A stretch of DNA of 64,000 nucleotides, taken from contig CAWAJM010000001.1 of the NCBI GenBank assembly GCA_963782445.1, positions 2,294,001 through 2,358,000 of the forward strand. The letters are read 5' to 3'. Shown here piece after piece: positions 8,879 to 17,765 of the stretch. The notes under the pieces are model-generated. The model was not told the origin of the DNA. It saw nothing but the letters and a program-made list of their open reading frames with translations, and did no database searches. Both the position numbers and the translations under genes were made by a program. The stretch comes from ZC4RG20 sp963782445. Its GTDB lineage: Bacteria > Pseudomonadota > Gammaproteobacteria > Steroidobacterales > Rariloculaceae. The first letter of the stretch is position 1. Every line of letters begins with the position of its first letter.

Positions 8879-9289
8879 CTATTGCGCGGCGCTGCTCTTC
8901 TTCGGCTGGCCGAAGACCGTGCGCCCGTCCGCGAGCAGGACCGTGCTCGCGCTCCCGACGTTCGGGGCCAGCTTGGCACGGAAGCCCTTTACCGTGACTT
9001 TGTCGCCGGGCTTCAGCGAGTGGCGCGTCCAGCCCTGCCGCATAAGTATGTTTGGCGTCGCGAGCTCGAAGTTCCAGTGCACCTGCTTGCCGTCCTTACC
9101 GACGGCATCGATGTAGAAGCGCGCATGCGGATTCATCCACTCGACCTTCGTCACCGTCCCCGTGACGTCGACGGGCTTGCTGCGATCGAACTCGGCCGAA
9201 AACGAATGGTGAGCGAACGCGATGCTCGGCAGCGCGGCGGCCGCAGTCACGACGATGACGCCCAAGCGGGCACGGATACTCGTAGTCAT
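8879..9289 (-). CDS. DUF6152 family periplasmic protein
   Basis: 136 residues with a signal peptide ending PSIAFA, after which the mature chain would start HHSFSAEFDRSKPVDVTG. It is closely similar to the DUF6152 protein at 1378: shared VTKVEWMNPHARFYID, NFEL-x-TPN-type, GW and LKPGDKVTVKGFRAK blocks, and a closing LADGRTVFG. Length matches the family. It lies 52 nt downstream of the PDLSGIW gene at 9342 on the same strand, so the two are probably one transcript. Molecular function is unknown. A binding role (metal or small ligand) fits the small beta-rich architecture better than catalysis. Confidence 0.87.
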   Translation of the reverse strand: MTTSIRARLGVIVVTAAAALPSIAFAHHSFSAEFDRSKPVDVTGTVTKVEWMNPHARFYIDAVGKDGKQVHWNFELATPNILMRQGWTRHSLKPGDKVTVKGFRAKLAPNVGSASTVLLADGRTVFGQPKKSSAAQ

Positions 9290-9341
9290 AGCTGAAAGTC
9301 CTCCAGGCCGGGTCGGCTCCTTCCGCTAAGCGCCGCCTTCA

Positions 9342-10244
9342 CTACTTCGCATCGTAGTACTGCGACGACTGCTCGTTCTCGAGACAGATGAACTCGATGA
9401 GATTCGTATTCAGCATGATCTTCTGGTTGACGCGCACCGTGAACGGCCGCGTATACGCCTTCGGATCGTCGATCGTGATATCGATCTGCAGATGGCCGAA
9501 GTCCAGACGCCGGAACCTTTCGGTGATCTTCGCCTTGTCCGTCAGCGGACTGCCGTGCACGTCCAGCCAGCCGCCGTTGCGAAAGTGGTCGGACTCGACC
9601 ACGAGCGTATCGCCTTCCCAATGCCCCACGGAGTAACCGTACCACCAAGGCTCGGGATCGTTGTCCGGGAGCCCGCGGCCATCCGTAAAGATCTGCCGCA
9701 GGCCGTAGTTGGACTCGTACATGATCACGAGCTCCTGCGGCGTCTGGACGATCTTGCGCGGCTGGGGGTGCAGGTGGAACTGCATGTAGCCCAAGGGCAG
9801 ACAATGGGCATCCGGATTGTCCTCGTCGTGCGCGGCCATGCGCTTCTCCTTGAGCGCCTTGGCCCATGGACGCAGCGGCAGCCCGCCCGGCATATTGGCT
9901 CCGATGTCGAAGAACGTCGCAAGCGGGGGCGCGCCGTCCGCCTTGACGGGCTTCGCTGCGACCTTCGCCGCGGCCTTCCCAGGGGCCGGGGCGCCGCCGG
10001 ACGCCGCCTTGCCCCCCGGCTTGGCGGCCGCCTTCGGAGGCGGCGGATTCACGGCCATCCAAATGCCCGACAGGTCGGGGTGGCCGGCGGCCGTGCGCGG
10101 CACGGGGCCGTTCAGGTCGGGCTTTCCATCCGGCGTCTTCGGAACGTTGGCCGACGGATACGGCGGCCACTGAGCGTAGGCGGGCGCTGCGAACCAGCCG
10201 AGCAGCGCACAGGCGGCGAGGACCAAAAAAGGGGTTTTCTTCAT
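9342..10244 (-). CDS. Secreted PDLSGIW-family protein
   Basis: 300 residues from the ATG at 10244 (MKKTPFLVLAACALLGW), which opens a clear signal peptide ending AYAQ; the frame stays open about 430 bases further upstream but that part does not look coding. Two copies of the PDL block occur: KPDLNGPVPR and then AGHPDLSGIW. A low-complexity Ala/Lys/Pro linker of about 35 residues follows. The C-terminal domain has GYSVGHWEGDTLVV, ERFRRLDF, DDPKAYTRPF and EFICLEN, shared with the proteins at 468 and 17766. It is the first gene of a two-gene unit with DUF6152 at 8879. Function is unknown. Confidence 0.87.
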   Translation of the reverse strand: MKKTPFLVLAACALLGWFAAPAYAQWPPYPSANVPKTPDGKPDLNGPVPRTAAGHPDLSGIWMAVNPPPPKAAAKPGGKAASGGAPAPGKAAAKVAAKPVKADGAPPLATFFDIGANMPGGLPLRPWAKALKEKRMAAHDEDNPDAHCLPLGYMQFHLHPQPRKIVQTPQELVIMYESNYGLRQIFTDGRGLPDNDPEPWWYGYSVGHWEGDTLVVESDHFRNGGWLDVHGSPLTDKAKITERFRRLDFGHLQIDITIDDPKAYTRPFTVRVNQKIMLNTNLIEFICLENEQSSQYYDAK

Positions 10245-10847
10245 TACGCATCCGATCTTCGTTCGCGCGCGGCGGCCACGAGTCGTGCCCGCGGGCTGCA
10301 CGCGAAGGCGGGAAACAACTTGCGGCGGCGGCGCGGAGATCGGCGAACGAAGTCGCCGATACGGTCTCCTCGCATATGTCACCGCGCTAGAGGCAACTAG
10401 CGACACTAATACACATGCATAAACAATATCCACCGGAGCGTACCATCGCGGGCACGCCGGCTCAATTGGCGGAGACTCAATGTTTGTCGGGCGGCCGCGC
10501 AGTGCCCGCCCGGGCTCGCAGCCGCGCACCCGAGACCTGCCGGACGGACCGCACGCGAATAGGGTTACGCGGCCCGCAAGCTTCGCGTACCCGGGGTTAC
10601 GCCGTTGCGCCGAATTTTCTTTAGGCGCATCTGCCGACAAGTGCGCGCGTTGCGTTTTGTTATACGGTCTCACGGTTTGTTACTCCCCAAGTGAAGCGCC
10701 GGCCGCGAACGGCGCGCCGCGCCGGCCCCCGAGTCCATGGCATATCGCTTGCATACGCTGATCCCGAAACCGCGTCGAAAGACTGAACGATAACGAACGA
10801 TCCACAGTTCGAATGATTCACAACAACGTGAGAAGCGAGCCGAGCAA
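10245..10847. other. Intergenic region between divergent units
   Basis: About 600 bases separate the start of the secreted PDLSGIW gene (minus) from the quinone oxidoreductase gene (plus), and both promoters should lie here. Base composition drops toward AT near 10380-10440 and 10780-10850. No credible coding sequence, RNA gene or long repeat is visible; short open frames here have atypical arginine-rich composition. Confidence 0.4.
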
Positions 10848-11909
10848 ATGTCCGAACCAATGCTCAAGGCCGTCATGCGCGCCGTTCGGTGCGTGGACTA
10901 CGGCCCACCCGCGCGTCTCGAAACCGTCGAGACGCCCAAGCCCGATTTACCGCCGGATCACGTCCGCGTAGGAGTCCATTACTGCGGCCTCGGCATCCCG
11001 GACCTGCTCATGATGACGGGCCGGTATCAGTTCAAGCCCGTGCTGCCCTTCATACCCGGCTCCGAGATTGCCGGTGTCGTCACCGAGGTCGGCGCCAACG
11101 TCGAACGCTTCGTGGTCGGCGATCGCGTGGCCGGCCTGAACCACACGTTCGTCGGCGGCCTCGCGCAGGAAGCCGTGCTGCCCGCCGTCACGACCGTGGG
11201 CGTGCCGAGCAACGTGCCGCTGCGCATCGCCGCGGCTGCGCTGTTGAACTACTCGACGGCCTACTACGCGCTGACCGAGCGCGGCCGGCTGCGCCCAAAC
11301 GAGCGCGTGCTCGTGCTCGGCGCCGCGGGCGGCGTCGGCATTGCCGCCATCGAGATCGCCAAAGCGCTCGGCGCCCATGTGCTCGCTGCCGCCAGCACCG
11401 ACGCGAAGCTCGAGATCGCCCGCAGCCACGGCGCCGACGCGTGCCTGAACTACTCGAGCCAGTCGATCAAGCACGAGCTCAAGCGCTGCGGCGGAGTCGA
11501 CGTGGTCGTCGATCCCGTGGGCGGTGTCTACTCGGAGCAGGCATTGCGCGCGCTGCGGCCCGGCGGGCGGCTGCTCGTCGTCGGCTTCGCGGCCGGCCGA
11601 ATCCCGAGCATCGCGCTGAACCTGCCGCTGCTCAAGGACTGCTCGATCGCGGGCGCCTTCCTCATGACGCAGCTGCGCAACGCGCCCGCGCGGTTCGTCG
11701 CGAACGCGGAGGGCTTGTTCGACTTGCTGGCCGACGGCCGGCTGAACCCGCCCGTCGCCGAGCTCGAGTGCTTCGGCCACTACGCTTCCGTGCAGCGGCT
11801 CATCGGCGACCGCGCGCGCCGCGGCAAAGTCGTCATGCGGCTCGGCGCCGCCGTCAAGAGCGAACCTACGCAACGCGTCCCAGCCAGAGCCGGCGTTTCG
11901 GCCGCGTAG
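10848..11909 (+). CDS. Zinc-independent MDR / NADPH:quinone oxidoreductase
   Basis: 353 residues of the medium-chain dehydrogenase/reductase superfamily, quinone oxidoreductase branch. The N-terminal GroES-like domain covers about 10-130 (VETPKPDLPPDHVRVGVHYCG, then PFIPGSEIAGVVTEVG and GDRVAG). The Rossmann domain contains the cofactor motif VLVLGAAGGVGIAAIEIAKALGA near 155-180, followed by GADACLNYSS and VVDPVGG. The structural and catalytic zinc cysteines of alcohol dehydrogenases are absent, as in QOR enzymes. The likely reaction is NADPH-dependent reduction of quinones or activated enones. It begins a plus-strand run; the acyltransferase gene follows after 5 nt. Confidence 0.88.
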   Translation: MSEPMLKAVMRAVRCVDYGPPARLETVETPKPDLPPDHVRVGVHYCGLGIPDLLMMTGRYQFKPVLPFIPGSEIAGVVTEVGANVERFVVGDRVAGLNHTFVGGLAQEAVLPAVTTVGVPSNVPLRIAAAALLNYSTAYYALTERGRLRPNERVLVLGAAGGVGIAAIEIAKALGAHVLAAASTDAKLEIARSHGADACLNYSSQSIKHELKRCGGVDVVVDPVGGVYSEQALRALRPGGRLLVVGFAAGRIPSIALNLPLLKDCSIAGAFLMTQLRNAPARFVANAEGLFDLLADGRLNPPVAELECFGHYASVQRLIGDRARRGKVVMRLGAAVKSEPTQRVPARAGVSAA

Positions 11910-11914
11910 TCGCC

Positions 11915-13000
11915 ATGAGCACGCGCGTCGCCGAACGACCCGCGGCGCGGACCGCGCCGGCGGTGCGTGACCGTGTTTTGCGGGCCGCCGCGGACCGCTA
12001 CGCATGGGTCGACTACGCCAAGGGCATCACGATCCTGCTCGTCGTGTACGGCCATACACTGAACGGCATGGCCGCCAAGCTGCCGGAGCTGCCGGCCGGC
12101 TTTCAGTATGCCTCGGCCGGGGCCTTCTCGACGTTGATCCCGCTGTTCTTCTTTCTGGCCGGACTCTTCGTCGAGCGCAGCTGCGACAAGCGCGGACCGG
12201 CGCGCTTCCTTGGCCAGCGCACCGTAAGGCTCGCCTACCCGTACGTGATCTGGTCCCTCGCCCAGGGGGCCGCGGAAATCCTCTTCTCCGCCCACAGCCG
12301 GCACGGCACGACCGTAACGACGCTGCTTGCGATTCCCTACGAACCGCTGGAGCAGTTCTGGTTCTTGTACACACTATTCTTGATGTATCCGGCCTACGTC
12401 CTCTCGCGCCCACTCGGCCGCGCGGCAAAGCTCGCGCTCGGCGCGGCGGCCGTCGCGCTGTTTCTGCGGCCCATCGACGTCGCGGCGTTTACGCTCGATC
12501 AGTTTTCGCTGCATCTCGTCTTTTTCGCGGGCGGCGTCGCCCTGGCGCCCTACCTCCTCGGCCAACGCGCGCTGCGCATGCCGCGTTGGACCACGCTGTG
12601 CCTGACGGCCGCCTTCGCGGCCGTGTCCGTTCATGTCCTGCGCCACAACGTCGACCCGGTGACGGCCCTCGATACGCATGTCCAGCACCGCAACTACTAC
12701 CTGGTCATGGCCTCGCTTGGCTGCGCGGCGGTCCTCGGCTGGGCTCAGTGGCTCGCGGCCAGCGGCCGCGCGCCGCTGCTCCGAGTGCTCGGCGCCTACT
12801 CGCTGCAGATCTACGTCGCCCACATGTTCTTCTCGGTAGGGGCGCGCATCGCGGCGGCGCATTTGCTCCGCGGCCACGACCCGCTGCTCGCCTTCGGCGG
12901 CGCCATCGCCGCCGGCGTCGCGGGCCCCATCGCGCTCTGCATGGCGATGCAGCGGCTTAGGCTGCCGAGCCTGTTCGAGCCCGTACGGCCGTTATACTGA
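11915..13000 (+). CDS. Acyltransferase 3 family membrane protein
   Basis: 361 residues from the ATG at 11915. About ten hydrophobic segments spread over the chain, beginning with YAWVDYAKGITILLVVYGH, the family's first-helix signature: the conserved R/K-D-x-x-K-G-I-x-I element and the His of the VYGH motif thought to be needed for acyl transfer. FFFLAGLFVER matches the second helix. Members O-acetylate sugars, glycans or antibiotics at the inner membrane. The substrate is unknown. The five-base gap after the quinone oxidoreductase suggests translational coupling, and the permease and GH3 genes follow on the same strand. The C-terminal segment SLQIYVAHMFFSVG is also typical. Confidence 0.88.
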   Translation: MSTRVAERPAARTAPAVRDRVLRAAADRYAWVDYAKGITILLVVYGHTLNGMAAKLPELPAGFQYASAGAFSTLIPLFFFLAGLFVERSCDKRGPARFLGQRTVRLAYPYVIWSLAQGAAEILFSAHSRHGTTVTTLLAIPYEPLEQFWFLYTLFLMYPAYVLSRPLGRAAKLALGAAAVALFLRPIDVAAFTLDQFSLHLVFFAGGVALAPYLLGQRALRMPRWTTLCLTAAFAAVSVHVLRHNVDPVTALDTHVQHRNYYLVMASLGCAAVLGWAQWLAASGRAPLLRVLGAYSLQIYVAHMFFSVGARIAAAHLLRGHDPLLAFGGAIAAGVAGPIALCMAMQRLRLPSLFEPVRPLY

Positions 13001-13040
13001 CGGCCCGGAGCGCTGCGCGCGCTCGTCGAGCGCGAGGCGC

Positions 13041-14369
13041 ATGCCCCGGCAACGACAACTCGGCTTCTGGGCCGTGACCGCAATCGGCATCGGCGGCATG
13101 GTCGGCGGCGGCATCTTCGCCGTGCTCGGGCTGGCCGTGCAACTCGCCCGCGGCGGCGCGCCGCTCGCGTTCCTCGTCGCGGGCAGCGTCGCGCTGCTGA
13201 CGAGTTACGCGTATGCGCGGCTCTCCGTCGCGATACCCTCGCGCGGCGGCACGGTCGAGTTCTTGAACCGCGCTTTCGGCAACGGGCTGTTCAGCGGCTC
13301 GCTGAACGTCCTGCTCGCGCTGAGCTACGTCGTCATGCTCTCGCTCTACGCCCACGCTTTCGGCAGCTACGCGGCGAGCTTCCTGCCAGCGGCTTGGCGG
13401 CCGCTGGGCAGCCATGCCGCGATCACGGTCGCCGTGCTCGCGCTCACGGGAATCAACGTCGCCGGCGCCGGCGCCGTCGGCGAAGCCGAGGAATGGATCG
13501 TCGGCTTCAAGATCGTCATCCTGCTCGTGTTCGTCGTGCTCGGCAGCCGGAGTCTCGACACGGCCGCGCTCGCGCCGGCCGCCTGGGCCGGCATCGGGCC
13601 GCTCGTGGCCGGCGGCATGATCATCTTCCTGGCCTACGAAGGCTTCGAGCTCATCGCGAACGCGGCCGAGGATGTCGTCGCGCCCGCGCGCACGCTGCCG
13701 CGCGCCTACTACGCGTCGGTCGGCTTCGTCATCGTCCTCTACGTGGCGGTTGCAGCCGTCACCGTCGGCAACCTGTCCGTCGGCGCCATCGTCGCCGCGC
13801 GCGACTACGCCCTGGCCGAGGCGGCGCGGCCCTTCCTCGGCTCGGCGGGTTTCGCGCTCATCGCGGTCGCGGCCATGCTCTCGACGAGCTCGGCGCTCAA
13901 CGCGACGCTTTACGGCGCCGCGCGCGTGAGCTACATCATCGCGCGCGACGGCGAGCTGCCGGCCTTCCTCGAGCGCAAGGTCTGGTCCCGGCCCGTCGAA
14001 GGCCTGCTGATCACGGCCGCGCTCACGCTGCTTACGGCCAACCTCGTCGACCTTTCGAGCATCGCGCTTGTCGGCAGCGCCGGGTTCCTGGCCGCTTTCG
14101 CGGCCGTGAACGCCGCGAACGTCCGCCTCCATGCGCAGACCGGGAGCCGCCGCTGGATCTCGACGCTCGGCTGCGCCGCCTGTCTCGCAGCCCTCGCGGC
14201 CCTCGTCGTCGAGCGCGCGCGCACCGCGCCGGGCGAGCTCTTGAGCCTGCCCGCCGTCGGCGTGCTCGCGGTCGGCATCGAGGCCCTGTTCCGCTACGGC
14301 TTCGAGCGCCGACCGGCGGCGCCCGCGACCGCCGCCGCCCCTCTCACCGCCGACGGAGACGAGCCATGA
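13041..14369 (+). CDS. APC-superfamily amino-acid permease
   Basis: 442 residues with about twelve predicted membrane helices. The first helix has the APC substrate-binding glycine signature GIGGMVGGGIFAVLG near residues 16-30, and helix six contains GGMIIFLAYEGFELIANAAED, also a family mark. The ten-core-helix LeuT-fold arrangement fits amino acid/proton symport or exchange; substrate cannot be predicted. The last codons overlap the GH3 gene by four bases (ATGA), so the two are translationally coupled. The short start (MPRQRQLGFWAV) is usual for the family. Confidence 0.88.
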   Translation: MPRQRQLGFWAVTAIGIGGMVGGGIFAVLGLAVQLARGGAPLAFLVAGSVALLTSYAYARLSVAIPSRGGTVEFLNRAFGNGLFSGSLNVLLALSYVVMLSLYAHAFGSYAASFLPAAWRPLGSHAAITVAVLALTGINVAGAGAVGEAEEWIVGFKIVILLVFVVLGSRSLDTAALAPAAWAGIGPLVAGGMIIFLAYEGFELIANAAEDVVAPARTLPRAYYASVGFVIVLYVAVAAVTVGNLSVGAIVAARDYALAEAARPFLGSAGFALIAVAAMLSTSSALNATLYGAARVSYIIARDGELPAFLERKVWSRPVEGLLITAALTLLTANLVDLSSIALVGSAGFLAAFAAVNAANVRLHAQTGSRRWISTLGCAACLAALAALVVERARTAPGELLSLPAVGVLAVGIEALFRYGFERRPAAPATAAAPLTADGDEP

Positions 14370-16231
14370 GACGTCGAGAATTTCTGACCGCGGCGGCCGC
14401 CTTCGGCACGGCCGCGCCGCTCGCCCTCGGCGCCGCCGACGCCCAAGCGCAACCGGTGCCGATACGACTGTCCGCGTACGACGACCGGGTCCGGCCCCTG
14501 CTCGCGCGCATGACGTTGGCCGAGAAGCTCGGCCAAATGGCGCAGGCCGAGCTCAACCGGCTCGAGCACGAGAGCGACGTCGAGCGGCTGTTCCTGGGCT
14601 CCGTGCTGAGCGGCGGCGACGCCGATCCCAAGGCGGGCAACGGCCTTGGGGCCTGGACCCATGCCGTCGACGCGCTGATCCGCCGCAGCCTGAGCACTCG
14701 GCTCGCGATTCCGATCCTCTACGGCGCCGACGCCGTTCACGGTCACAACAACGTCGAGGGCGCGGTCGTTTTCCCGCACCATGTCGGGCTCGGCTGCACG
14801 CGCAATCCCGAGCTTATCGCGCAGATCGGCCGCGTGACCGCGCGCGAAATGCTCGCGACGGGGGTGCGTTGGACGTTCGCGCCCTGCGTGACCGTGCCGC
14901 AGGACATTCGCTGGGGCCGTACCTACGAGGGCTACTCCGAGGACCCGGCCGTCGTGAGCACGCTCGGCGCGGCCGCAGTCCGGGGCCTGCAATCCGGCGG
15001 CCTCGGCGCGGCCCACGCCGTCCTCGCCTGCGCCAAGCACTATGTCGGCGACGGCGGCACGACGTACGTCGAGCGCCGACCCGGGAGCCGCCGCGCACCG
15101 CTCGATCAGGGCGATACGCGCGTCGACGAGGCGACGCTGCGCCGCATTCACCTGCCGCCCTACGCCGCGGCCGTGCAGGCCGGCGTGGGCTCGATCATGG
15201 TCTCTTACAGCAGCTGGAACGGCGTCAAATGCTCGGCCGACAGGCACCTGCTGACCGAGATCCTCAAAGGCGAGCTCGGCTTCGAGGGCTTTCTGGTCTC
15301 GGACTATTACGCGATCGGCCAGGTCGACCCGGACTACAAGACGGCCGTCATGAAATGCATCAACGCAGGGCTGGACATGGCCATGGAGCCGGCCGGTTAC
15401 GCACGCTTCATCGGCACCTTACGCGAGCTCATCCAGGAAGGCCGCGTGCCCCTCGCGCGTATCGACGACGCGGTCACGCGAATTCTGCGCGTCAAATGGG
15501 CCATGGGGCTCATGGACCCGGCCCGCTCGCCGCTCGCGGACCGCGGGCTGCAGGCGGCGTTCGGCTCAGCCGCTCACCGGGCCGTGGCCCGGCGCGCCGT
15601 GCGCGAGTCGCTCGTGCTGCTCAAGAACCGGCGAGGCGCGCTGCCGCTTTCGCGTCGTGCCGCGCGCATTCACGTAGCCGGCCGCGGCGCCGACGACATC
15701 GGCATCCAATGCGGCGGCTGGACCGTGACGTGGCAGGGCCAGCCCGGCCGCGTGACGCCCGGCACCACGCTGCTCGCGGCCCTCCGGAAGGCCGCGGGCA
15801 CCGGCACGAAGATCACCTACTCGGCCGACGGCGCAGGTGCCGCGGGCGCGGACGCGGTCGTCGCGGTCGTCGGCGAGCTGCCCTACGCCGAGGGCGTCGG
15901 CGACCGCGCGGATCTCGCGATTTCGGCCGCCGACGCGGCGCTCCTCGAACGGGCCGCGGCGTCGGGCGTGCCCGTCGTCGCCGTCGTGATCTCCGGCCGG
16001 CCGCTGATCCTGGGCGCGGCCCTCGCCAAGGTCGATGCCCTGGTCGCGGCCTGGCTGCCGGGGACGGAGGGCGATGGGCTGGCGGACGTGCTGTTCGGCA
16101 CCGCGGCGCCGCGCGGCAAGCTCGGGTTTTCGTGGCCCCGGACGATGGCCCAAGTCGGCGCACACGCCGGCGGCGAAGGTGAGACGCCGCTGTTTCCCCT
16201 CGGGTTCGGGCTCACCTACGCGCCCGCGTAG
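14366..16231 (+). CDS. Tat-exported glycoside hydrolase family 3 (beta-glucosidase / exo-1,4-beta-glucanase type)
   Basis: 621 residues. A twin-arginine leader opens the protein (MRRREFLTAAAAFG, cleavage after DAQAQ about residue 29). The GH3 (alpha/beta)8 domain follows: ARMTLAEKLGQMAQAE, GADAVHGHNNV, FAPCVTVPQDIRWGRTYEGY, CAKHYVGDGGT, and the nucleophile aspartate in GFLVSDYYAIGQ (about residue 312). The second GH3_C domain has ESLVLLKNRRGALPL and VVGELPYAEGVGDRADL, where the glutamate is the expected acid/base. It resembles periplasmic exo-beta-glucosidases such as barley ExoI-like and BglX-like enzymes. It probably trims beta-linked oligosaccharides in the periplasm. Start overlaps the permease stop. 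Confidence 0.93.
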   Translation: MRRREFLTAAAAFGTAAPLALGAADAQAQPVPIRLSAYDDRVRPLLARMTLAEKLGQMAQAELNRLEHESDVERLFLGSVLSGGDADPKAGNGLGAWTHAVDALIRRSLSTRLAIPILYGADAVHGHNNVEGAVVFPHHVGLGCTRNPELIAQIGRVTAREMLATGVRWTFAPCVTVPQDIRWGRTYEGYSEDPAVVSTLGAAAVRGLQSGGLGAAHAVLACAKHYVGDGGTTYVERRPGSRRAPLDQGDTRVDEATLRRIHLPPYAAAVQAGVGSIMVSYSSWNGVKCSADRHLLTEILKGELGFEGFLVSDYYAIGQVDPDYKTAVMKCINAGLDMAMEPAGYARFIGTLRELIQEGRVPLARIDDAVTRILRVKWAMGLMDPARSPLADRGLQAAFGSAAHRAVARRAVRESLVLLKNRRGALPLSRRAARIHVAGRGADDIGIQCGGWTVTWQGQPGRVTPGTTLLAALRKAAGTGTKITYSADGAGAAGADAVVAVVGELPYAEGVGDRADLAISAADAALLERAAASGVPVVAVVISGRPLILGAALAKVDALVAAWLPGTEGDGLADVLFGTAAPRGKLGFSWPRTMAQVGAHAGGEGETPLFPLGFGLTYAPA

Positions 16232-16312
16232 CCGGGCCTGACGGGCGGCCGCCCCACTCCCATGGCATTCGAATTGCATGGCCCAAGGCCCTTGGGATCC
16301 GACGGCACGGCC

Positions 16313-16693
16313 ATGAAGACGCGTTTCCTACTGCTGCTCGGCGCCGCGGCGGCCGCCACGTCCGGAAACGCGCCCCCGGGGCGAGCGGACGCTCCCACCG
16401 CGTCGCCGCAGACGACGACCGAGACGGCGGTGCCCTCCGCCGCGGACATCGCAGCCTTCGCGCAAATATACGCAGCGCTCGCCGCCGCGCGCGCACGGTT
16501 CGAACGGGAACTCGGGAACGCCCGCACGGCCGCCGACGTGCAGAGCCTGCGCTGCCGGCTACGCGCCGCGCAGCGCGCCGCCCTGGCCCGGCACGGCTGG
16601 ACCGCGCAACGCTTCAGTCGCATGGCCGCCACGCTGGACGCGAACCCGGCCGTCGTGGAACGCGCGATCGCCGTGCTCGCGAGCGGCACCTGA
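16313..16693 (+). CDS. Small secreted DUF4168-like helical protein
   Basis: 126 residues from the ATG at 16313; an upstream in-frame ATG at 16262 would place 17 odd residues before the signal peptide MKTRFLLLLGAAAAA. After a Thr/Pro-rich spacer the chain is helical: DIAAFAQIYAALAAARARFE, then RAAQRAALARHGWTAQRFSRMA and LDANPAVVERAI. This layout (helix pair, 'GWTxxRF', then 'xDANPAVV') resembles DUF4168 proteins, though I judge this from pattern only. Exported; function unknown. It follows the GH3 gene by 81 nt. Confidence 0.7.
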   Translation: MKTRFLLLLGAAAAATSGNAPPGRADAPTASPQTTTETAVPSAADIAAFAQIYAALAAARARFERELGNARTAADVQSLRCRLRAAQRAALARHGWTAQRFSRMAATLDANPAVVERAIAVLASGT

Positions 16694-16833
16694 CGCCGCC
16701 CGCGCGGGCCCCGACAAGGCTTTGACCAATCCAGAGTTATCTATAGCGTCGGGCCGCGAACGCGGCGCCGGCGTCCCTGCCGTGGTATATATGCATCTCG
16801 AACCGACACCGATCCTATTTTCGAGGAGTCATG

Positions 16834-17238
16834 ATGACCGGAAGAGCGCTTCGTGTGCCGCTTGCCGCCCTTGGGCTGGCGCTGGCGCTGCCCGTGATGG
16901 GGCAGGCCGGCCATCCCGTCAAGGGAACCTGGAGCGGCTATTGGGGGCCGGACCAAAACGATGCCCACCGCATTTTGCTGCAGATGGACTGGGTCAACCG
17001 CCAGATCGTCGGCACAATCAATCCCGGGCCGCACGCCGTCAAGATCGACAAGGCCGATCTCGACGTCTCGAACTGGACCCTGACCATCGAAGCGGAGATG
17101 CCGACCGCGAACGGCGCCACGAAGCCGTGGGTCGCCACGGGTAAGCTCCAGAATCTGGGCTCGTGGTTGAACCGCCGCTACTCGGGCACCTACACCTTCG
17201 GCGACGAGAAAGGCAAGTTCATCGTCGCTTTGAATTGA
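16834..17238 (+). CDS. Small secreted beta-rich protein, unknown
   Basis: 134 residues. GAGGAG at 16823-16828 favours the second of two adjacent ATGs (16834 rather than 16831). The signal peptide ends VMGQA; the mature part begins VKGTWSGYWGPDQND and continues as alternating beta-strands (RILLQMDWVNRQIVGTINPG, DVSNWTLTIEAEM, RRYSGTYTFGDEKGKF). The 'GxWSGxW ... I.G.I....' pattern recalls small lipid- or ligand-binding beta barrels, without a confident family. It leads a plus-strand unit with the DUF6152 gene 70 nt downstream and a PDLSG-type gene beyond, so it probably belongs to that module. Confidence 0.75.
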   Translation: MTGRALRVPLAALGLALALPVMGQAGHPVKGTWSGYWGPDQNDAHRILLQMDWVNRQIVGTINPGPHAVKIDKADLDVSNWTLTIEAEMPTANGATKPWVATGKLQNLGSWLNRRYSGTYTFGDEKGKFIVALN

Positions 17239-17308
17239 GGGACGTTCGCGACCGCGCGCGTCCCACCTACGGAACGACCAGCATTACAGAGTGTTTGGAG
17301 GGGAATCA

Positions 17309-17731
17309 ATGAACAAAGGAATCGCGCTGCTCGCTGCCGGGCTTGCAGCCGTTGCGACGGCCGGGCCGGTCCTTGCGCACCACTCGTTCGCGGCCGAATT
17401 CGACAGCAAGAAACCCATCGACCTGACGGGAACGGTCACCAAGGTCGAATGGATGAACCCGCACACTTACTTCTATGTGGACGTGCAGGACAACAACGGC
17501 GACTACACGACCTGGGCGCTCGAGCTCGGCAGCCCCAACGGTCTGGCCCGCATGGGCTGGTCCCCGAATTCCCTGAAGGTCGGCGACACGGTCCATGTCA
17601 CGGGCTTCCAGGCGCGCGACGGCAGTCCGAAGGGCAACGCGCGCTCGGTCGTGCTCGCCGACGGTAAGCGTCTGTTCAATTCGACGAAGGGCCCGGATCG
17701 CGCCAAAAAGGCCGATAGCGGCACGAAGTGA
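17309..17731 (+). CDS. DUF6152 family periplasmic protein
   Basis: 140 residues from the ATG at 17309, with GGAGGGG six bases upstream; an upstream in-frame start adds only six residues. Signal peptide MNKGIALLAAGLAAVATAGPV ending VLA, then the mature HHSFAAEFDSKKPIDLTG. The family core is complete: VTKVEWMNPHTYFYVDVQD, WALELGSPNGLARMGW, LKVGDTVHVTGFQARDG, VVLADGKRLF. It differs from the two other copies in having D-N-N-G-D-Y in the central loop. Pairs with the secreted protein starting 34 nt downstream. Function unknown. Confidence 0.88.
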   Translation: MNKGIALLAAGLAAVATAGPVLAHHSFAAEFDSKKPIDLTGTVTKVEWMNPHTYFYVDVQDNNGDYTTWALELGSPNGLARMGWSPNSLKVGDTVHVTGFQARDGSPKGNARSVVLADGKRLFNSTKGPDRAKKADSGTK

Positions 17732-17765
17732 GCCGCGCCGAATCGCCCCTGCGGAGGACCGAAAC

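Noticed and set aside
10415..10624. Short plus-strand frame in the 10.2-10.8 kb gap
   Set aside because: No motif and no ribosome site; composition is that of non-coding GC-rich DNA.
13394..14365. Upstream extension of the GH3 reading frame
   Set aside because: Overlaps the permease and is Arg-rich; the Tat leader at 14366 defines the true start.
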